Under the pieces are notes generated by a model. The model had not been told where the DNA came from. It was given only the letters and a program-made list of their open reading frames with translations, and searched no databases. Below are positions 50,632 through 60,250 of a DNA stretch of 64,000 bases, piece after piece. The DNA lies in contig OZ220488.1 in the NCBI GenBank assembly GCA_965116155.1, positions 1,364,001 through 1,428,000 of the forward strand, in the 5' to 3' direction. Each line of letters starts with the position of its first letter. Position 1 is the stretch's first letter. The translations under genes and the position numbers were made by a program. The DNA is from G965116155 sp965116155 (lineage in GTDB: Bacteria > Bdellovibrionota > Bdellovibrionia > Bdellovibrionales > UBA1609).

Positions 50632-51525
50632 ATGTCGCCTGAAGAGCTGGTTAAAAAAGTAAAGCGCCTCAAGCTGTACGCGCACGAGCCCGTTAAAAAT
50701 CTTTTTGCTGGCCTTTACCGTGCCCGCACCCTGGGGCAAGGGGTGGCCTTTAGCGAATTTAGAGAATACGTACCAGGGGATGATGTGCGGCATTTGTCGT
50801 GGCCGCTATTTGCTAAAACCGCCAAAGCCTACGTAAAGCGCTACGAGGAGGAGCGGGAGTCGCCCTTAGTGCTAGCGGTAGATACCAGCGCCTCTATGTA
50901 CTTTGGACAAAACGAAAACCTTAAGCCCGATGTACAGGCTATGCTTGCAGCGGTGTTGGCTTTTAGCGCCTTAGAAAACGCAAACCCCGTGGCACTATTG
51001 CTATTTGCGGGGGATATTATTAGCTTTACCCCCGCAAAACATGGCGAGCAGCATGTGTATCTGGTGCTAAGCCAAATCTGCAAAGCCTTGGGCGAGGGCT
51101 CCGCTGCCCATGCTCCTAAGAGTACGGATATTGCAGCAGCATGTTGGTATTTAACGGGCGTTTTAAAAAAACACTCTCAAGTGTTTTTGTTGAGCGATTT
51201 TTTGTCGCACAATTTTGCGCCAGCGCTTTCGCAACTAAAGCGCAAGCACCAGGTTTTGGGCTTGAGGCTAACGAGCCCTTATGAGCATAACATGCCCCCT
51301 ATGGGGCTTGTGCCCTTTAAAAGTAGCGAAGGCGCTTTAGGGCACGTAGTGTGCGATACAAGTTCTGCAGTATTTGTGCGGCATTACAAGGCGCAAATGC
51401 AAAAGAAAAATTTCGATATAAAGCAAACATTTAATCGCGCAGGGACAAGGCTACTAGAGATCAACATTACCCAAGACCCCACTCAAGCCTTAGCGTCGCA
51501 TTTTAAGCAGCATAAAAGCCTATGA
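50632..51525 (+). CDS. DUF58-domain protein of the Bat cluster
   Basis: Partner of MoxR in nearly all Bat clusters; 297 residues. The DUF58 signature is 'FSEFREYVPGDDVRHLSWPLFAKT' (split, about 42-65), here 'FAKTAKAYVKRYEEERES', followed by a vWA-like fold with 'LVLAVDTSASMYFG' (about 82-95), in which the DxSxS MIDAS is complete. 'VFLLSDFLSHNF' follows near 184. No transmembrane helix, so it works in the cytoplasm with the ATPase. The next gene overlaps its end by four bases (ATGA). Confidence 0.92.
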   Translation: MSPEELVKKVKRLKLYAHEPVKNLFAGLYRARTLGQGVAFSEFREYVPGDDVRHLSWPLFAKTAKAYVKRYEEERESPLVLAVDTSASMYFGQNENLKPDVQAMLAAVLAFSALENANPVALLLFAGDIISFTPAKHGEQHVYLVLSQICKALGEGSAAHAPKSTDIAAACWYLTGVLKKHSQVFLLSDFLSHNFAPALSQLKRKHQVLGLRLTSPYEHNMPPMGLVPFKSSEGALGHVVCDTSSAVFVRHYKAQMQKKNFDIKQTFNRAGTRLLEINITQDPTQALASHFKQHKSL

Positions 51526-52484
51526 CACCTGTTATTGCATGGAATTGTGAGCTGAGCCTTTTGCTCCCCAAAGAGCCTGTTTTTAGTGTGGGCAGCGTTA
51601 ACAAAATGCACTGCCAGGGCGCGAGTGCTTTAGAGCCCGGGGGGTTTAGTAGCACGCCCAGTTTGGTGAGTGTCGACCCTGCTTCACCTGCAGCTGTACT
51701 GCCGTATAGTTTTGTTATGCTTAAGCACATAAAGAGCGACTGCTGCTCGGCTACGTTCCACATAACCTCCTATGTGCCAGGGGAGCATGTGCTTACTAAT
51801 ATGCAACTAACAGATGGCTTTAAAGGCTTTAGGATAAAGGAGCTAAAATACGAAGTTGTTTCGGTTATCGATCCGCAAAAAGAGCCTGTTTATTATGGCC
51901 CTGTAGGTCCTATGGTAGGGGCGTATCCCATGTGGCTGCTCTGGTGGGGGATGGTTTTTTTAGGCACAGGGCTGCTAGTGGGCTTGAGGCTTTTGTGGCA
52001 AAAACATAAACACAATGTGCTGCTGGGTAAAAGCCTCACCCAGTACCCAAGGGGCAGTAAAAAACCTGTTGAAAGTTTTTTGCGCCGAGCGCGGCACAAC
52101 TTGCTGGTCAACCAAAAATTAAGCAATAAAGAGTTAATAACAAATCTAGACACCGACTTTAGGGTTTATTTGCTGCATGCGTTTTTGGTGCCGAGTTTTA
52201 ATTGGCCGAGCCGTAAGATAGGCCGCGCACTAAAAAAACCCATAGGGCGCAAGCTTAGCATGCAGGTGGTGGATGTATTAGATGAGCTGCAGTCCCAAAA
52301 ACAAGGCCAGCAACAAAGCCAGCAGCACAGCGGCGCCCCCTCGAGCAGCATGAGCCGCAAAGAGTGCGAGCGCTTGGGGGCTAAAATACAAGAGCTCGTG
52401 TGCCTTGTGGCACAAAAACTCCCAAAACAAATATCAGAGCAAACATCAGAGCAAACAAAAGGCAAACAGGAGCGCAAGCTATGA
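51522..52484 (+). CDS. Bat-cluster membrane protein (DUF4381/BatI position)
   Basis: 320 residues. An N-terminal extracytoplasmic beta-rich domain (about 1-140) is followed by a single transmembrane helix ('MWLLWWGMVFLGTGLLVGLRLL', split) and a cytoplasmic tail ending in a glutamine/serine-rich region ('QKQGQQQSQQHSG'). No strong domain recognised, but the gene sits between DUF58 and batA, where DUF4381/BatI-like proteins usually lie. Four-base overlaps with both neighbours (ATGA at each junction) show tight coupling. Function inferred only from position. Confidence 0.7.
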   Translation: MTPVIAWNCELSLLLPKEPVFSVGSVNKMHCQGASALEPGGFSSTPSLVSVDPASPAAVLPYSFVMLKHIKSDCCSATFHITSYVPGEHVLTNMQLTDGFKGFRIKELKYEVVSVIDPQKEPVYYGPVGPMVGAYPMWLLWWGMVFLGTGLLVGLRLLWQKHKHNVLLGKSLTQYPRGSKKPVESFLRRARHNLLVNQKLSNKELITNLDTDFRVYLLHAFLVPSFNWPSRKIGRALKKPIGRKLSMQVVDVLDELQSQKQGQQQSQQHSGAPSSSMSRKECERLGAKIQELVCLVAQKLPKQISEQTSEQTKGKQERKL

Positions 52485-53479
52485 GCTGGCAAAACCTTTG
52501 GGTGTTTTTGTTGTTTTTTGTACTCGCTGGGGCGCTTTGGTGGATTAATAAGCAAAAGTACAAACGGGGTCTATACTGGGTGTGGCCGGGTTGGGATTTT
52601 AACTTGCCGCGTGGCATAAGGGGGAGGTTGGCGTTTTTGCCGCGGCTTTTGCAGGTGCTGGCGATGGTGTTTATGTTAATAGCTTTGGCGCGGCCGCAGA
52701 GCTTTAGCCAAAAGCAAATGCGGCATGCTGAGGGGATAGATATGGTAGTGGTTTTAGACACCAGCCTTAGCATGCTAATAGAAGACATGGAGCCACACAA
52801 TAGGCTAGAGGCTTCTAAAAAAATCATCAGCGAGTTTATTAGAGCGCGCCACTCTGATCGCATAGGGCTGGTGGTGTTTTCTGGCGAGGCTTATACCCGC
52901 GTGCCGCCCACACTAGATTACCCTGTTTTGCTGCAAAGCTTAGCGCAGGTAGAATCGAGCAACAGTCTTAAATCGGGCACAAGCTTGGGGGTGTCTTTGG
53001 CGGCGGGAGTAGCGAGGCTTAAAGATTCTAAGGCCAAAACACGGGCGGTGATTTTTTTGACCGATGGCGAAAACAACACCGGGTCTATATCGCCTGAAAC
53101 TGCGTTGCAGATTGCCAAAATTTACGGCATTAAAATCTACTCCATAGGTATGGGTGTAGATGGGGTGGCAAAATTGCCTATTGTGAGGAAAAACTTTTTA
53201 GGCAAAGAGGTAAAGTTTTACAAGCCCATGCACAGCAAAGTTAACGAAAAACTGTTATCCACTTTGGCTACAGAAACAGGTGGCAAATTTTGGCGTGCAA
53301 CTAATACAAAAGATTTAAAAGAGGTTTTTGACACCATTAACAAGCTTGAAAAAAGCAAGGTCGAGGTACAGCAATATAATCTTAAGCACGAGCATTTTCA
53401 GCCGTGGCTTATTTGGGCGTTTGTGTTTTATTGGGCGTTTGTGTTTTTGGGTAACGGTTTTTTAAGGCAGAGTGTATAA
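52481..53479 (+). CDS. batA: Aerotolerance protein BatA (vWA)
   Basis: Membrane-anchored vWA protein, 332 residues. Two N-terminal hydrophobic helices flank 'GLYWVWPGWDFNLPRGIRGR', then 'VFMLIALARPQSFSQ', then the vWA domain with 'IDMVVVLDTSLSMLIEDMEP' (MIDAS DTSLS, about 84-103) and 'VIFLTDGENNTGSISPE', and a final helix near the C-terminus. The open frame begins at 52400, but ATG 52481 overlaps the preceding stop (ATGA), so that start is used. It is followed by batB, its paralogue. Confidence 0.9.
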   Translation: MSWQNLWVFLLFFVLAGALWWINKQKYKRGLYWVWPGWDFNLPRGIRGRLAFLPRLLQVLAMVFMLIALARPQSFSQKQMRHAEGIDMVVVLDTSLSMLIEDMEPHNRLEASKKIISEFIRARHSDRIGLVVFSGEAYTRVPPTLDYPVLLQSLAQVESSNSLKSGTSLGVSLAAGVARLKDSKAKTRAVIFLTDGENNTGSISPETALQIAKIYGIKIYSIGMGVDGVAKLPIVRKNFLGKEVKFYKPMHSKVNEKLLSTLATETGGKFWRATNTKDLKEVFDTINKLEKSKVEVQQYNLKHEHFQPWLIWAFVFYWAFVFLGNGFLRQSV

Positions 53480-53483
53480 AAAT

Positions 53484-54554
53484 ATGTGGCAATGGGGAGC
53501 TCCAGAGCATTTGCAGCTGCTACTTTTGGTGCTAGGGACTTTTGTTGTAGCACTGTGGTACGCGCGCCGCATACGGCGTAGGCTTTACAAACTATGGGGG
53601 CCTAAGGCGCTTAGCCTGGTCATGCCAGGCAAGAGCCAAAAGACCACCAAGCTATTTTTGCAAAGCTGTGTTTTGGTGTTAATGGTTTTGGCTTTAGCTC
53701 GGCCGCAGCGCGCGGCACAAGAAAAAAGCGACACCTCTAAAAAAGGCATACAAATGCTTTTTGTGGTGGATGTGTCAAAAAGCATGCTCGTACAAGACGT
53801 ATGGCCTAGTCGCTTAAGGGCGGCAAAGAGTTTTTTAGAAAAACTCGTACAAGCCCGCGCCCAAGGCGGCACTCAGGATAGCATAGGAGTGGTGGCTTTT
53901 GCTGGTGATGCGCAGTTAGTGTCGCCTCTTACAACAGATGTGTCGTCTACACTGATGCAGCTAAATGCTTTAGATACCAATACTATAAGCTCACAAGGCA
54001 CTAGCATAGGCCGAGCGCTTAGTGTGGCCGCTAAGGCTTTAGAGCGTGGGGGCCTTGATGAGGGCACAGCCTCCGCGCCTGCTAAGGCGGTTGTTATTGT
54101 ATCTGACGGTGAGGAGCATAAAGCCTTTAACGAAAAGCAAGCTCGGGCCTTAAGCCAAAAAGGGGTGCGTATTTTCAGTGTGGCTGTGGGTACGGCAGCA
54201 GGTGGGCCCATAAAGCAAAGTGCTCTAAATGCAGTAGCGGCCATTGGTGATGGGAGCCAGGAGTTTTTGCGCGATGCCAATAATAAGGTTGTTATTAGTC
54301 GCGTGCAGCTTAAGGGGCTAAAAAAACTAGCACGCCTTGGTAGGGGCAATATGTATAATATAAAAAAGTTGGGGCAAGATGTTCAGAGGCGTTTAAGTGC
54401 TCAGCTTGCCCGGCTTGAGCAAGGGGTTTTGCCTGGCACAAGGTATACGAACTTTAGCGAATATTTTGGGTGGTTTTTATGTGTAGCATGGATTTTAGCT
54501 TTGTTAGAGCTTTTGTGGGCAGAGAAAAAACCCAGCACGCCGCATCGGGCTTAA
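53484..54554 (+). CDS. batB: Aerotolerance protein BatB (vWA)
   Basis: Second membrane-anchored vWA protein of the cluster, about 356 residues. N-terminal helix ('HLQLLLLVLGTFVVALWYA'), 'LVLMVLALARPQRAAQ' as the second helix, vWA domain with 'GIQMLFVVDVSKSMLVQDVW' (MIDAS DVSKS) and 'KAVVIVSDGEEH', C-terminal helix 'FGWFLCVAWILALLELLW'. ATG 53484 is chosen over GTG 53472. Its stop overlaps the batC start (TAATG), consistent with equimolar production of BatB and BatC. Confidence 0.9.
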   Translation: MWQWGAPEHLQLLLLVLGTFVVALWYARRIRRRLYKLWGPKALSLVMPGKSQKTTKLFLQSCVLVLMVLALARPQRAAQEKSDTSKKGIQMLFVVDVSKSMLVQDVWPSRLRAAKSFLEKLVQARAQGGTQDSIGVVAFAGDAQLVSPLTTDVSSTLMQLNALDTNTISSQGTSIGRALSVAAKALERGGLDEGTASAPAKAVVIVSDGEEHKAFNEKQARALSQKGVRIFSVAVGTAAGGPIKQSALNAVAAIGDGSQEFLRDANNKVVISRVQLKGLKKLARLGRGNMYNIKKLGQDVQRRLSAQLARLEQGVLPGTRYTNFSEYFGWFLCVAWILALLELLWAEKKPSTPHRA

Positions 54555-55288
54555 TGGTGGCAGTGGTCGTGCTGGCTGTGGCCTGTGTATGCGTGCGCGC
54601 GCAAGGCGCAGCTCTTGCGGCGCTTGATCAAAAATCTGTCTCTGCACGCGCACCTAAAGCTTCAAGGTGGGAGTCTACTAAAAATTGGTTTTTAAACCAA
54701 AAGGCCATAAGGCTTTATGAGAGTGGCAATGTATTAGAAGCGAAGAAGATTTTTTTAGATATTTTAGTAACGGATCCATATAACTTTAGCGCGCGTCTTA
54801 ATTTGGCTCTGTGTTTTGAAAAGCTTGACCAGCAAGCGGAGTCTTTAAAAGAGTACCTGTGGATGATAGCAGCGCTTTCTAGCACTAGCGCTATAGATAA
54901 AAAAACCTTATTTGGGGTGTATTTTAATGCGGCCCGCAATTTTGTCGCTATGGGCGATCTACATGGGGGGCTAAAGCTTTACCAAAAGGCACTGGGTGTT
55001 TTGCCTTTGTCGGTTGAGACTAAAAATAATATAGAGCTCTTGCTAACGAAAAAAGTATCCCCCCAGTGTACGAACCCCAATGCGCAAGAGGACTCTGATC
55101 AAAAAGAGGGTGAAGGAGTGGAGGGACAGCAGCCACAAGGGCAAGAGCCAAGTGCTGCAGAAAAACTCAGCCCAGAAGAAATCAAAGCCCTACTAGAAGA
55201 GCTGCAGCGTCAAGAGCAGCAAGCGCGCAAAAAAGAGCATAAGCGCCGCCTTAAAGCTCCATCCACACCGGGAGGCAAAGGATGGTAG
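54554..55288 (+). CDS. batC: BatC-like TPR protein
   Basis: Exported tetratricopeptide-repeat protein, about 244 residues, that normally binds BatB. It has a signal peptide ('MVAVVVLAVACVCVRAQ'), then TPR-like helices ('KAIRLYESGNVLEAKKIF', 'NFSARLNLALCFEKLDQQ', 'NFVAMGDLHGGLKLYQKAL'), and a glutamine/glutamate-rich C-terminal tail. The frame runs open from 54470, but ATG 54554 (TAATG with batB) starts the signal peptide. The end overlaps the batD ATG (GGATGGTAG), and GGAGG before it serves as batD's ribosome-binding site. Confidence 0.85.
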   Translation: MVAVVVLAVACVCVRAQGAALAALDQKSVSARAPKASRWESTKNWFLNQKAIRLYESGNVLEAKKIFLDILVTDPYNFSARLNLALCFEKLDQQAESLKEYLWMIAALSSTSAIDKKTLFGVYFNAARNFVAMGDLHGGLKLYQKALGVLPLSVETKNNIELLLTKKVSPQCTNPNAQEDSDQKEGEGVEGQQPQGQEPSAAEKLSPEEIKALLEELQRQEQQARKKEHKRRLKAPSTPGGKGW

Positions 55289-57495
55289 TGCGTAAGCATA
55301 AAAGTGGACCCATTACAGCTTGGGTTGGCAGTGCAGCCACCTGCCCCCTTTTAGGGGATGCTAAGCAGGTGGCAAGCAAAAACCCTCAAGGTGTAATGGG
55401 GGAACTAGACAGCTCTTTGCGGCCCTGCAAATTGAGTCAAAGCGGCGTACCTGTGAATGCTGGTAATGTGGAGCAAGGTAAGTTATCACGCCTGCGGCCG
55501 GATGATCTTGAGTTAGATAAGTTGAGCGGACTCGATTTGCCACACTTGCGTAGCAAGAGTCTGTTTGTGCTACTATTATGGGCCTTTAGCTTTGTGGCGG
55601 AGGCCAAGCTTAGTGCGCGTGCCATTTTGCCAGAAACCCTTGTGGGCTTGGGGCAGGAGTTTGAGCTGTCATTAGAGGTGCGCGCGCCTGAGAAGCAAAA
55701 TATTACCTGGCCTAATATGGCTGCACTAAAGCCGGACTTCAGTGAGGAGCGTAGGTTTCACTCGTCGCGTTTTCAGTCCTCGTGGTCTTTTGGTAAAGCG
55801 AATAAAGAGTACATTTATGTGCTTAGGCTCATACTAAAGGCACACAAGTTGGGGTGGCATGACCTGCCGGAGTTTGAAATCAGTGCTGCAGGGGTGAAGC
55901 TTAAAACTCAAAAACTGGCTCTCGAGGTGGTTGAGCCTAAAAAGGCTCCCCCTCGTGTGAGGACTTTGCCCAATTGGCCAGGCGGTGGGTTAGGCTCTGG
56001 GCATTTGCTGGATTCGTTTAAAGATTTTTTTAACGATACTGATCCTTTTGATCGTGTGCAAAATGCCAAAAGTTTTGTGCGTTTAAAGGTAGACAAAACC
56101 AAGGCCTATATTGGTGAGCCCATTATGGCGGAGTGGTTTTTTTATACCCAGCATCCTTCGGTGGATTTAGAGCCAGTTAACCCGCCGGATTTGGGTGGAT
56201 TTTGGAAAGAAGAAATCATCCGCAGTGACACTTTGCATTTTGAGCAAGAGGTTGTAGGGGGGGAGATGTATAAAAAAAGTCTCCTGTCTTCGTATGTGGT
56301 GTTTCCATTAAGCCATGGTGAGCTAGATATCGGAGCTTATGAGGTGCGGCTAAGGGCTTTTGGTAACAGTAAGGCTGAGCTAAAAAAAAGCACCCCCCTT
56401 AAAATTGAGGCGCTCCCTTTGCCGCCTAAGGCTCCCAAAAGCTTCACTCAAGGCGTGGGAGAGTTTAACGTAAAGTTGTTGTTTGATAAGGCCACTATGC
56501 GGCAGCGCGAGCCTTGGACTTTAAGGCTAAGCATTAGTAGCGTGAGCCCTTATGCTAATGCCAGGCGCGTGGCATTGCCTGCAAGTTTAAAGTGGCCAGA
56601 GGGTTTAGAGCTATACGATACCAAAGTGCACACAGAGTATAAAGCCAGTGGTAAATCGCTTAAGATTTTTGAGTTTGTTTTTTTGCCCCAAAACTTAGGC
56701 ACAGTGGTTATGCCTCCGCTAACTTTGGGGTTTTTTAACCCCCAAACCCAGCAGTATTATGAAAAACTCACAACGCAACTTAGTCTTAATGTGCAGCCAG
56801 GTTTACAAACACCAAACAGTACAGCAAGTGACGCGGCGACAGATAATGTCCAAGACCTAGCGCGGGGCTCAGGTGGTTTGGGTAGTGCAACAGCGCCACG
56901 CAGCTTAGCCCTACTTAAAAGTCTTGGCCCTGTGGGATGGTACGATGCTTACCCTTTGTGGGTTTGGAGGCTCTTTGTAATTTTGGCTTTGGTGATAGCT
57001 GTGGGGGTATGGAGTTTAAAAAGGCAGTTGCGGTTTTTAAAAGTACAGGGGTTAGACAAAAAAGTTCTTTTAAAAATTAAACATCTTAAGCGCTTGCAGC
57101 AAAAGCTACAAAAGGTCACAAATGCCAGCGATGGTGCTAATAGTGGCTTTAATGAAGAGCAGAGGCGTTTGTTAGCAAGGGAAATTTTAGACGTGCTTAA
57201 TTTTTTAGCTTGGACAGCTGTATCTCAGTTGCAAGCCCAGCAAAATACTTTGCAGCATGAGACTCGCGACATAAGTTATGTGGTGTCTTTGTGGCCAGCA
57301 GATTTGCGCAGTAGTTTGGGCGGTGTGTTTTTAGAGTTAAGCCATGTGTTTTCCGGCTATGCCTTTGCTCCTCAAGCAGCACCAGACGCAGGTGCAGTAA
57401 CAAAAGCGGCCTTCTCTAAGCAGTTAGAGCTTTTGATCCATGCTGCACTTAAGTTAGAAGAGTGGCACAAGCAGCGCTCTCGGGTTAAGCTGTAG
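55282..57495 (+). CDS. batD: BatD-like protein with repeat-encoded N-terminal extension
   Basis: BatD family membrane protein, 737 residues as read from ATG 55282, which has GGAGG six bases upstream and overlaps the batC stop. The family part begins with a signal-like helix at about residues 93-108 ('SLFVLLLWAFSFVAEA'), then beta domains ('LPETLVGLGQEFELSLEV', 'DKTKAYIGEPIMAEWFFYTQ'), a C-terminal helix near 560 ('LWVWRLFVILALVIAVGVW') and a cytoplasmic tail. Residues about 3-55 are the translation of a hairpin repeat (55288-55447, starting GTGCGTAAGCATAAAAGTGG) that sits in frame between start codon and signal. Export would need the extension tolerated or an internal start such as TTG 55546. 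Otherwise a normal BatD. Confidence 0.85.
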   Translation: MVVRKHKSGPITAWVGSAATCPLLGDAKQVASKNPQGVMGELDSSLRPCKLSQSGVPVNAGNVEQGKLSRLRPDDLELDKLSGLDLPHLRSKSLFVLLLWAFSFVAEAKLSARAILPETLVGLGQEFELSLEVRAPEKQNITWPNMAALKPDFSEERRFHSSRFQSSWSFGKANKEYIYVLRLILKAHKLGWHDLPEFEISAAGVKLKTQKLALEVVEPKKAPPRVRTLPNWPGGGLGSGHLLDSFKDFFNDTDPFDRVQNAKSFVRLKVDKTKAYIGEPIMAEWFFYTQHPSVDLEPVNPPDLGGFWKEEIIRSDTLHFEQEVVGGEMYKKSLLSSYVVFPLSHGELDIGAYEVRLRAFGNSKAELKKSTPLKIEALPLPPKAPKSFTQGVGEFNVKLLFDKATMRQREPWTLRLSISSVSPYANARRVALPASLKWPEGLELYDTKVHTEYKASGKSLKIFEFVFLPQNLGTVVMPPLTLGFFNPQTQQYYEKLTTQLSLNVQPGLQTPNSTASDAATDNVQDLARGSGGLGSATAPRSLALLKSLGPVGWYDAYPLWVWRLFVILALVIAVGVWSLKRQLRFLKVQGLDKKVLLKIKHLKRLQQKLQKVTNASDGANSGFNEEQRRLLAREILDVLNFLAWTAVSQLQAQQNTLQHETRDISYVVSLWPADLRSSLGGVFLELSHVFSGYAFAPQAAPDAGAVTKAAFSKQLELLIHAALKLEEWHKQRSRVKL
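55288..55447. repeat. Hairpin repeat inserted in frame at the 5' end of batD
   Basis: It starts GTGCGTAAGCATAAAAGTGG, as does the element at 7793. The imperfect outer arms are CCCATTACAGCTTGGGTT and AACCCTCAAGGTGTAATGGG; the inner stem GCCACCTG...CAGGTGGC is shared with 7.8 kb. It ends in GCAAATTGAGTCAAAGCGGC, close to GTAAATCGAGTTAAAGCGGC at 60.2 kb. Despite the repeats, no stop codon occurs in the batD frame. Confidence 0.85.
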
Positions 57496-57520
57496 GTTGA
57501 TATTCCTAAGGGGAAAAAAG

Positions 57521-59671
57521 GTGTTTAGACTTGGGTCGGTGCTGCTGTGCTGTTTGTTTCCGTATGTGGTGTTAGGGGATGTGCAAAGCGCCAGGACTTT
57601 GTTTGATGATTTTAATTGGGGAGCTTTTTATTGGCACGAGTTTGTAGAGCTGCGCAATAAAATTCAACACACTAGCATTGAAACACTAACGCCTGGCATG
57701 GCCGTGTTTGCGAAAGAAATTAAAGCTCAAAACTGCACCAAGGCCTATGCGGCAGTGCAGCCCTCCATAAAAGACCCAATAAAAGATCCAGCAAAAGAGC
57801 CTCTGCTGCTGTGGGTAAAGGCGCTGTTTTTAAAGTGTTTATTTGATAGCTCAAGTAAAGTGCCAGAAGCTTTGCATATGTGGAAGCCTATGCTGTTTAG
57901 TGCGCCTTCATTTGGTATGGGTAAAATTAAAAAAGAGCACCCCATGCACTTAAAAGCTAAGTGGCTATCTGCTGTGGCGGTAAAATTTGTAAAAACTCAG
58001 TACAAAGACCAGCCACAAGAGGCAAAAGGCATTTTACAGGCCTTAGTAAAAAAAAGCCTATGGGTTAATAACGTGCAGGCTTCGCGCGTTTATGTGGCTT
58101 GGTCGGATTGGTACTTGTTAAATAACGACCCCCCTCAGGCGATAGAGAGCTTAAAACATGCTTACGATCTTAATCCCACATATGCTATTGAGCAAAAAAA
58201 GCAAAGCCTATTAACGGCGAAGGGCCCTTATGCAGAGCTAAAGTCTGATATAAGCGAGTGGTCTTTGCTGTATAAAAACTTTAAAACGGGAATGGCGCAA
58301 AAAAAATAAAAGATCTTTTAGTTTGTGTGCGAAGTTGCAAGAGCGTCCGCAGCACCTTTATGCAAGAAAATGCAAGTCGTCTGTTAGGAGGCATTTTTTT
58401 ATATCTGCACGGCGGGGTGTTTTAAAGCCTGAAACACTAGACAAGGCATGGGTTGTGGATTTGGCCGAGGCTTTATTTGCGGCAGAAAACTACGCCGGTG
58501 TTTTAAGGTTGTTAGATGGCGCGGAGTTTAAGGGCAGTAAAAACAGCAGCACGGCTTCAGGGCTTTGGTTTATAAAAGGGCAGTCGCTTTTATATTTAGG
58601 GCATTACGAAAAAGCGGAGCAAGCTTTTTTAAAAAGCCAAAACCCGGGATGCGTGGTTTTTTGCTATGCTAGCAGGTTTTAGACTTAAAAACTATAAGCT
58701 AGCAGCAGACTATGCTCAGCGGTATTTAATGACCGATTCTAAGCTGCGCTTGCAGGCCATGCACTGGTTGTGGCGTGCGCATCAGCAAATGGGGAACAAA
58801 GCACGTGCGCGCGCGCGGGCTCAAGACATTTTACAAAAATACCCCCTAAGCTTTTATGGTTTAAAGGCGCGTAAGTTTTTAAACGGCACAGTAGAGTGTG
58901 CACAAAAAAACACCTGGAGCACTTATAGGGTAGAGCTTGATCCTGAGCAAACACGGGCTTTAAGGGCGTTTTTGGTTTTGTCGCGCGTGGGTTTGGCGAA
59001 AGAGGCGCTCATGCCACTAGAGCTTCTAGGACAATTAGTGTCGGGGTTTAATTTGTTATTTTTGTCGCGTGTGTATGCAGAGGTGGATACTTTGCAAAGT
59101 ATGTCTTTTGGGCGCGGCGGCAATTGAAAATAATCCGCAATTTTTTTCGCGCGAGGTTTTGGAGGTTATTTTTCCGCGTAAATATATGCCGCACATAGAG
59201 CCTGAGAGCAAAAAGTGGGGTCTAGATGCAAACTTAGTGCTGGGACTTATTCGCCAAGAGAGTGCTTTTAATCCGCGAGCTAGAAGTGCTGCAGGTGCTA
59301 GAGGACTGATGCAAGTGTTGCCTAGCACAGCGCGCGAGATGCGTCGGTATTTGCGTGCTTATCGCAAGTTGCCTTTGCCTAGCGGGCTCTACCGTCCAAG
59401 GGCGAACATTGCAATTGGCACCTACTATTTAAAAAGGTGGCTTAAGGTGTTTAACGGACATGTGCCTATTACGTTGGCGTCTTATAATGTGGGGCCTGGC
59501 AACTTAAGAAAATGGCTCAAAAAGCGTCAAGATACCGATCAGCTTTGGGTGAGAAAGAGCGCAAATTATTTGGACGATCTTTGGGTGGATGAGCTTCCTT
59601 GGGCTGAAACCCGCTACTATGTCCAAGCCGTCTTGCGCAACTTTATGGTCTATAAATGTCTAGCAATTTAA
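57521..59671 (+). CDS. Slt70-like lytic transglycosylase, interrupted by several frameshifts
   Basis: Periplasmic muramidase-like enzyme. GTG 57521 (AAGGGG upstream) begins a signal peptide ('GSVLLCCLFPYVVLG'). A long helical superhelix domain follows, as in Slt70, ending in a GEWL-like catalytic domain: 'GLIRQESAFNPRARSAAGARGLMQ' (split; ES is catalytic glutamate), 'ANIAIGTYYLKRWL', 'TLASYNVGPGNLRKW'. The frame breaks at an A8 run (58299-58306), somewhere in 58330-58430, at CCCGGG (58643-58648, one base too many; otherwise NPDAWFFAMLAGF) and at GGG (59110-59112, one G too many; otherwise SFGAAAIENNPQ). Removing these restores one protein of about 715 residues. It follows batD closely, so it is the last gene of the cluster. 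Sequencing error or a true pseudogene are both possible. Confidence 0.8.
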
Positions 59672-60250
59672 AGGACTAATAAAATTCTCTGGGACTAAGC
59701 GGCGGCGCAAGAGCAGCCTCCCAGTGCCTTTGAAGTGAGTTTGGGCGCTTCGTTCCCCTGCGGGGCCCTTCGCTATCAGCGCGTTGATAGCTGTCTAGCG
59801 CGCAAAAACACTTTGAATGGGAGCCTTGCTTGCCACCTTGGCTGGCGCCCCTTGCAGGGGCTGCCAATGTGTCTGCGTCTCTGATCAAAGTGTTTTTGCT
59901 GGCGCTTTTATCCTTACGGGCCAAGCGTCCCACAGAGAATTTTATGGGCTATACGGCTTTTACGGTCCTGTAGCCTTGGGTGTTCGATAGACCCAAGGCG
60001 ACCAGATTGTCGTCAAAGTTCCGTGCGTTGAGCAAATACAATTTAAAGGACTAATAAAATTCTCTGGGACTAAGTGCGTAAGCATAAAAGCGCCAGCAAT
60101 GTTACCCTTGAACCTTAGAGTGCAGCCATCTTGGTTGCCCAAAGGGCATTAGCCAAGATGGCAAACGTAGGCTTCAAGTTAATATTGCGCGCTAGACAGC
60201 TATCTATGGCCTTGTAAATCGAGTTAAAGCGGCGCTCTTGGCGCTTTTAT
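59666..60250. repeat. Repeat cluster with nested hairpin between slt and the pilin genes
   Basis: TTTAAAGGACTAAT overlaps the slt stop. The outer hairpin TAAAATTCTCTGGGAC (59680-59695)/GTCCCACAGAGAATTTTA (59927-59944) contains an inserted element carrying the 98-bp hairpin 59802-59899, which is shared with 7.6 kb in reverse. A linker module (59946-60035) follows. A second TTTAAAGGACTAAT and half an element then come before hairpin 60096-60188 (outer arms GCAATGTTACCCTTGAA/TTCAAGTTAATATTGC, inner GCCATCTTGG/CCAAGATGGC). From 60250 to 60332 nothing is recognised apart from the pilin leader. Confidence 0.85.

Noticed and set aside
59676..59933. Minus-strand open frame of 85 codons
   Set aside because: Encoded by the nested hairpin element and shares residues with the repeat translation at 7.6 kb.
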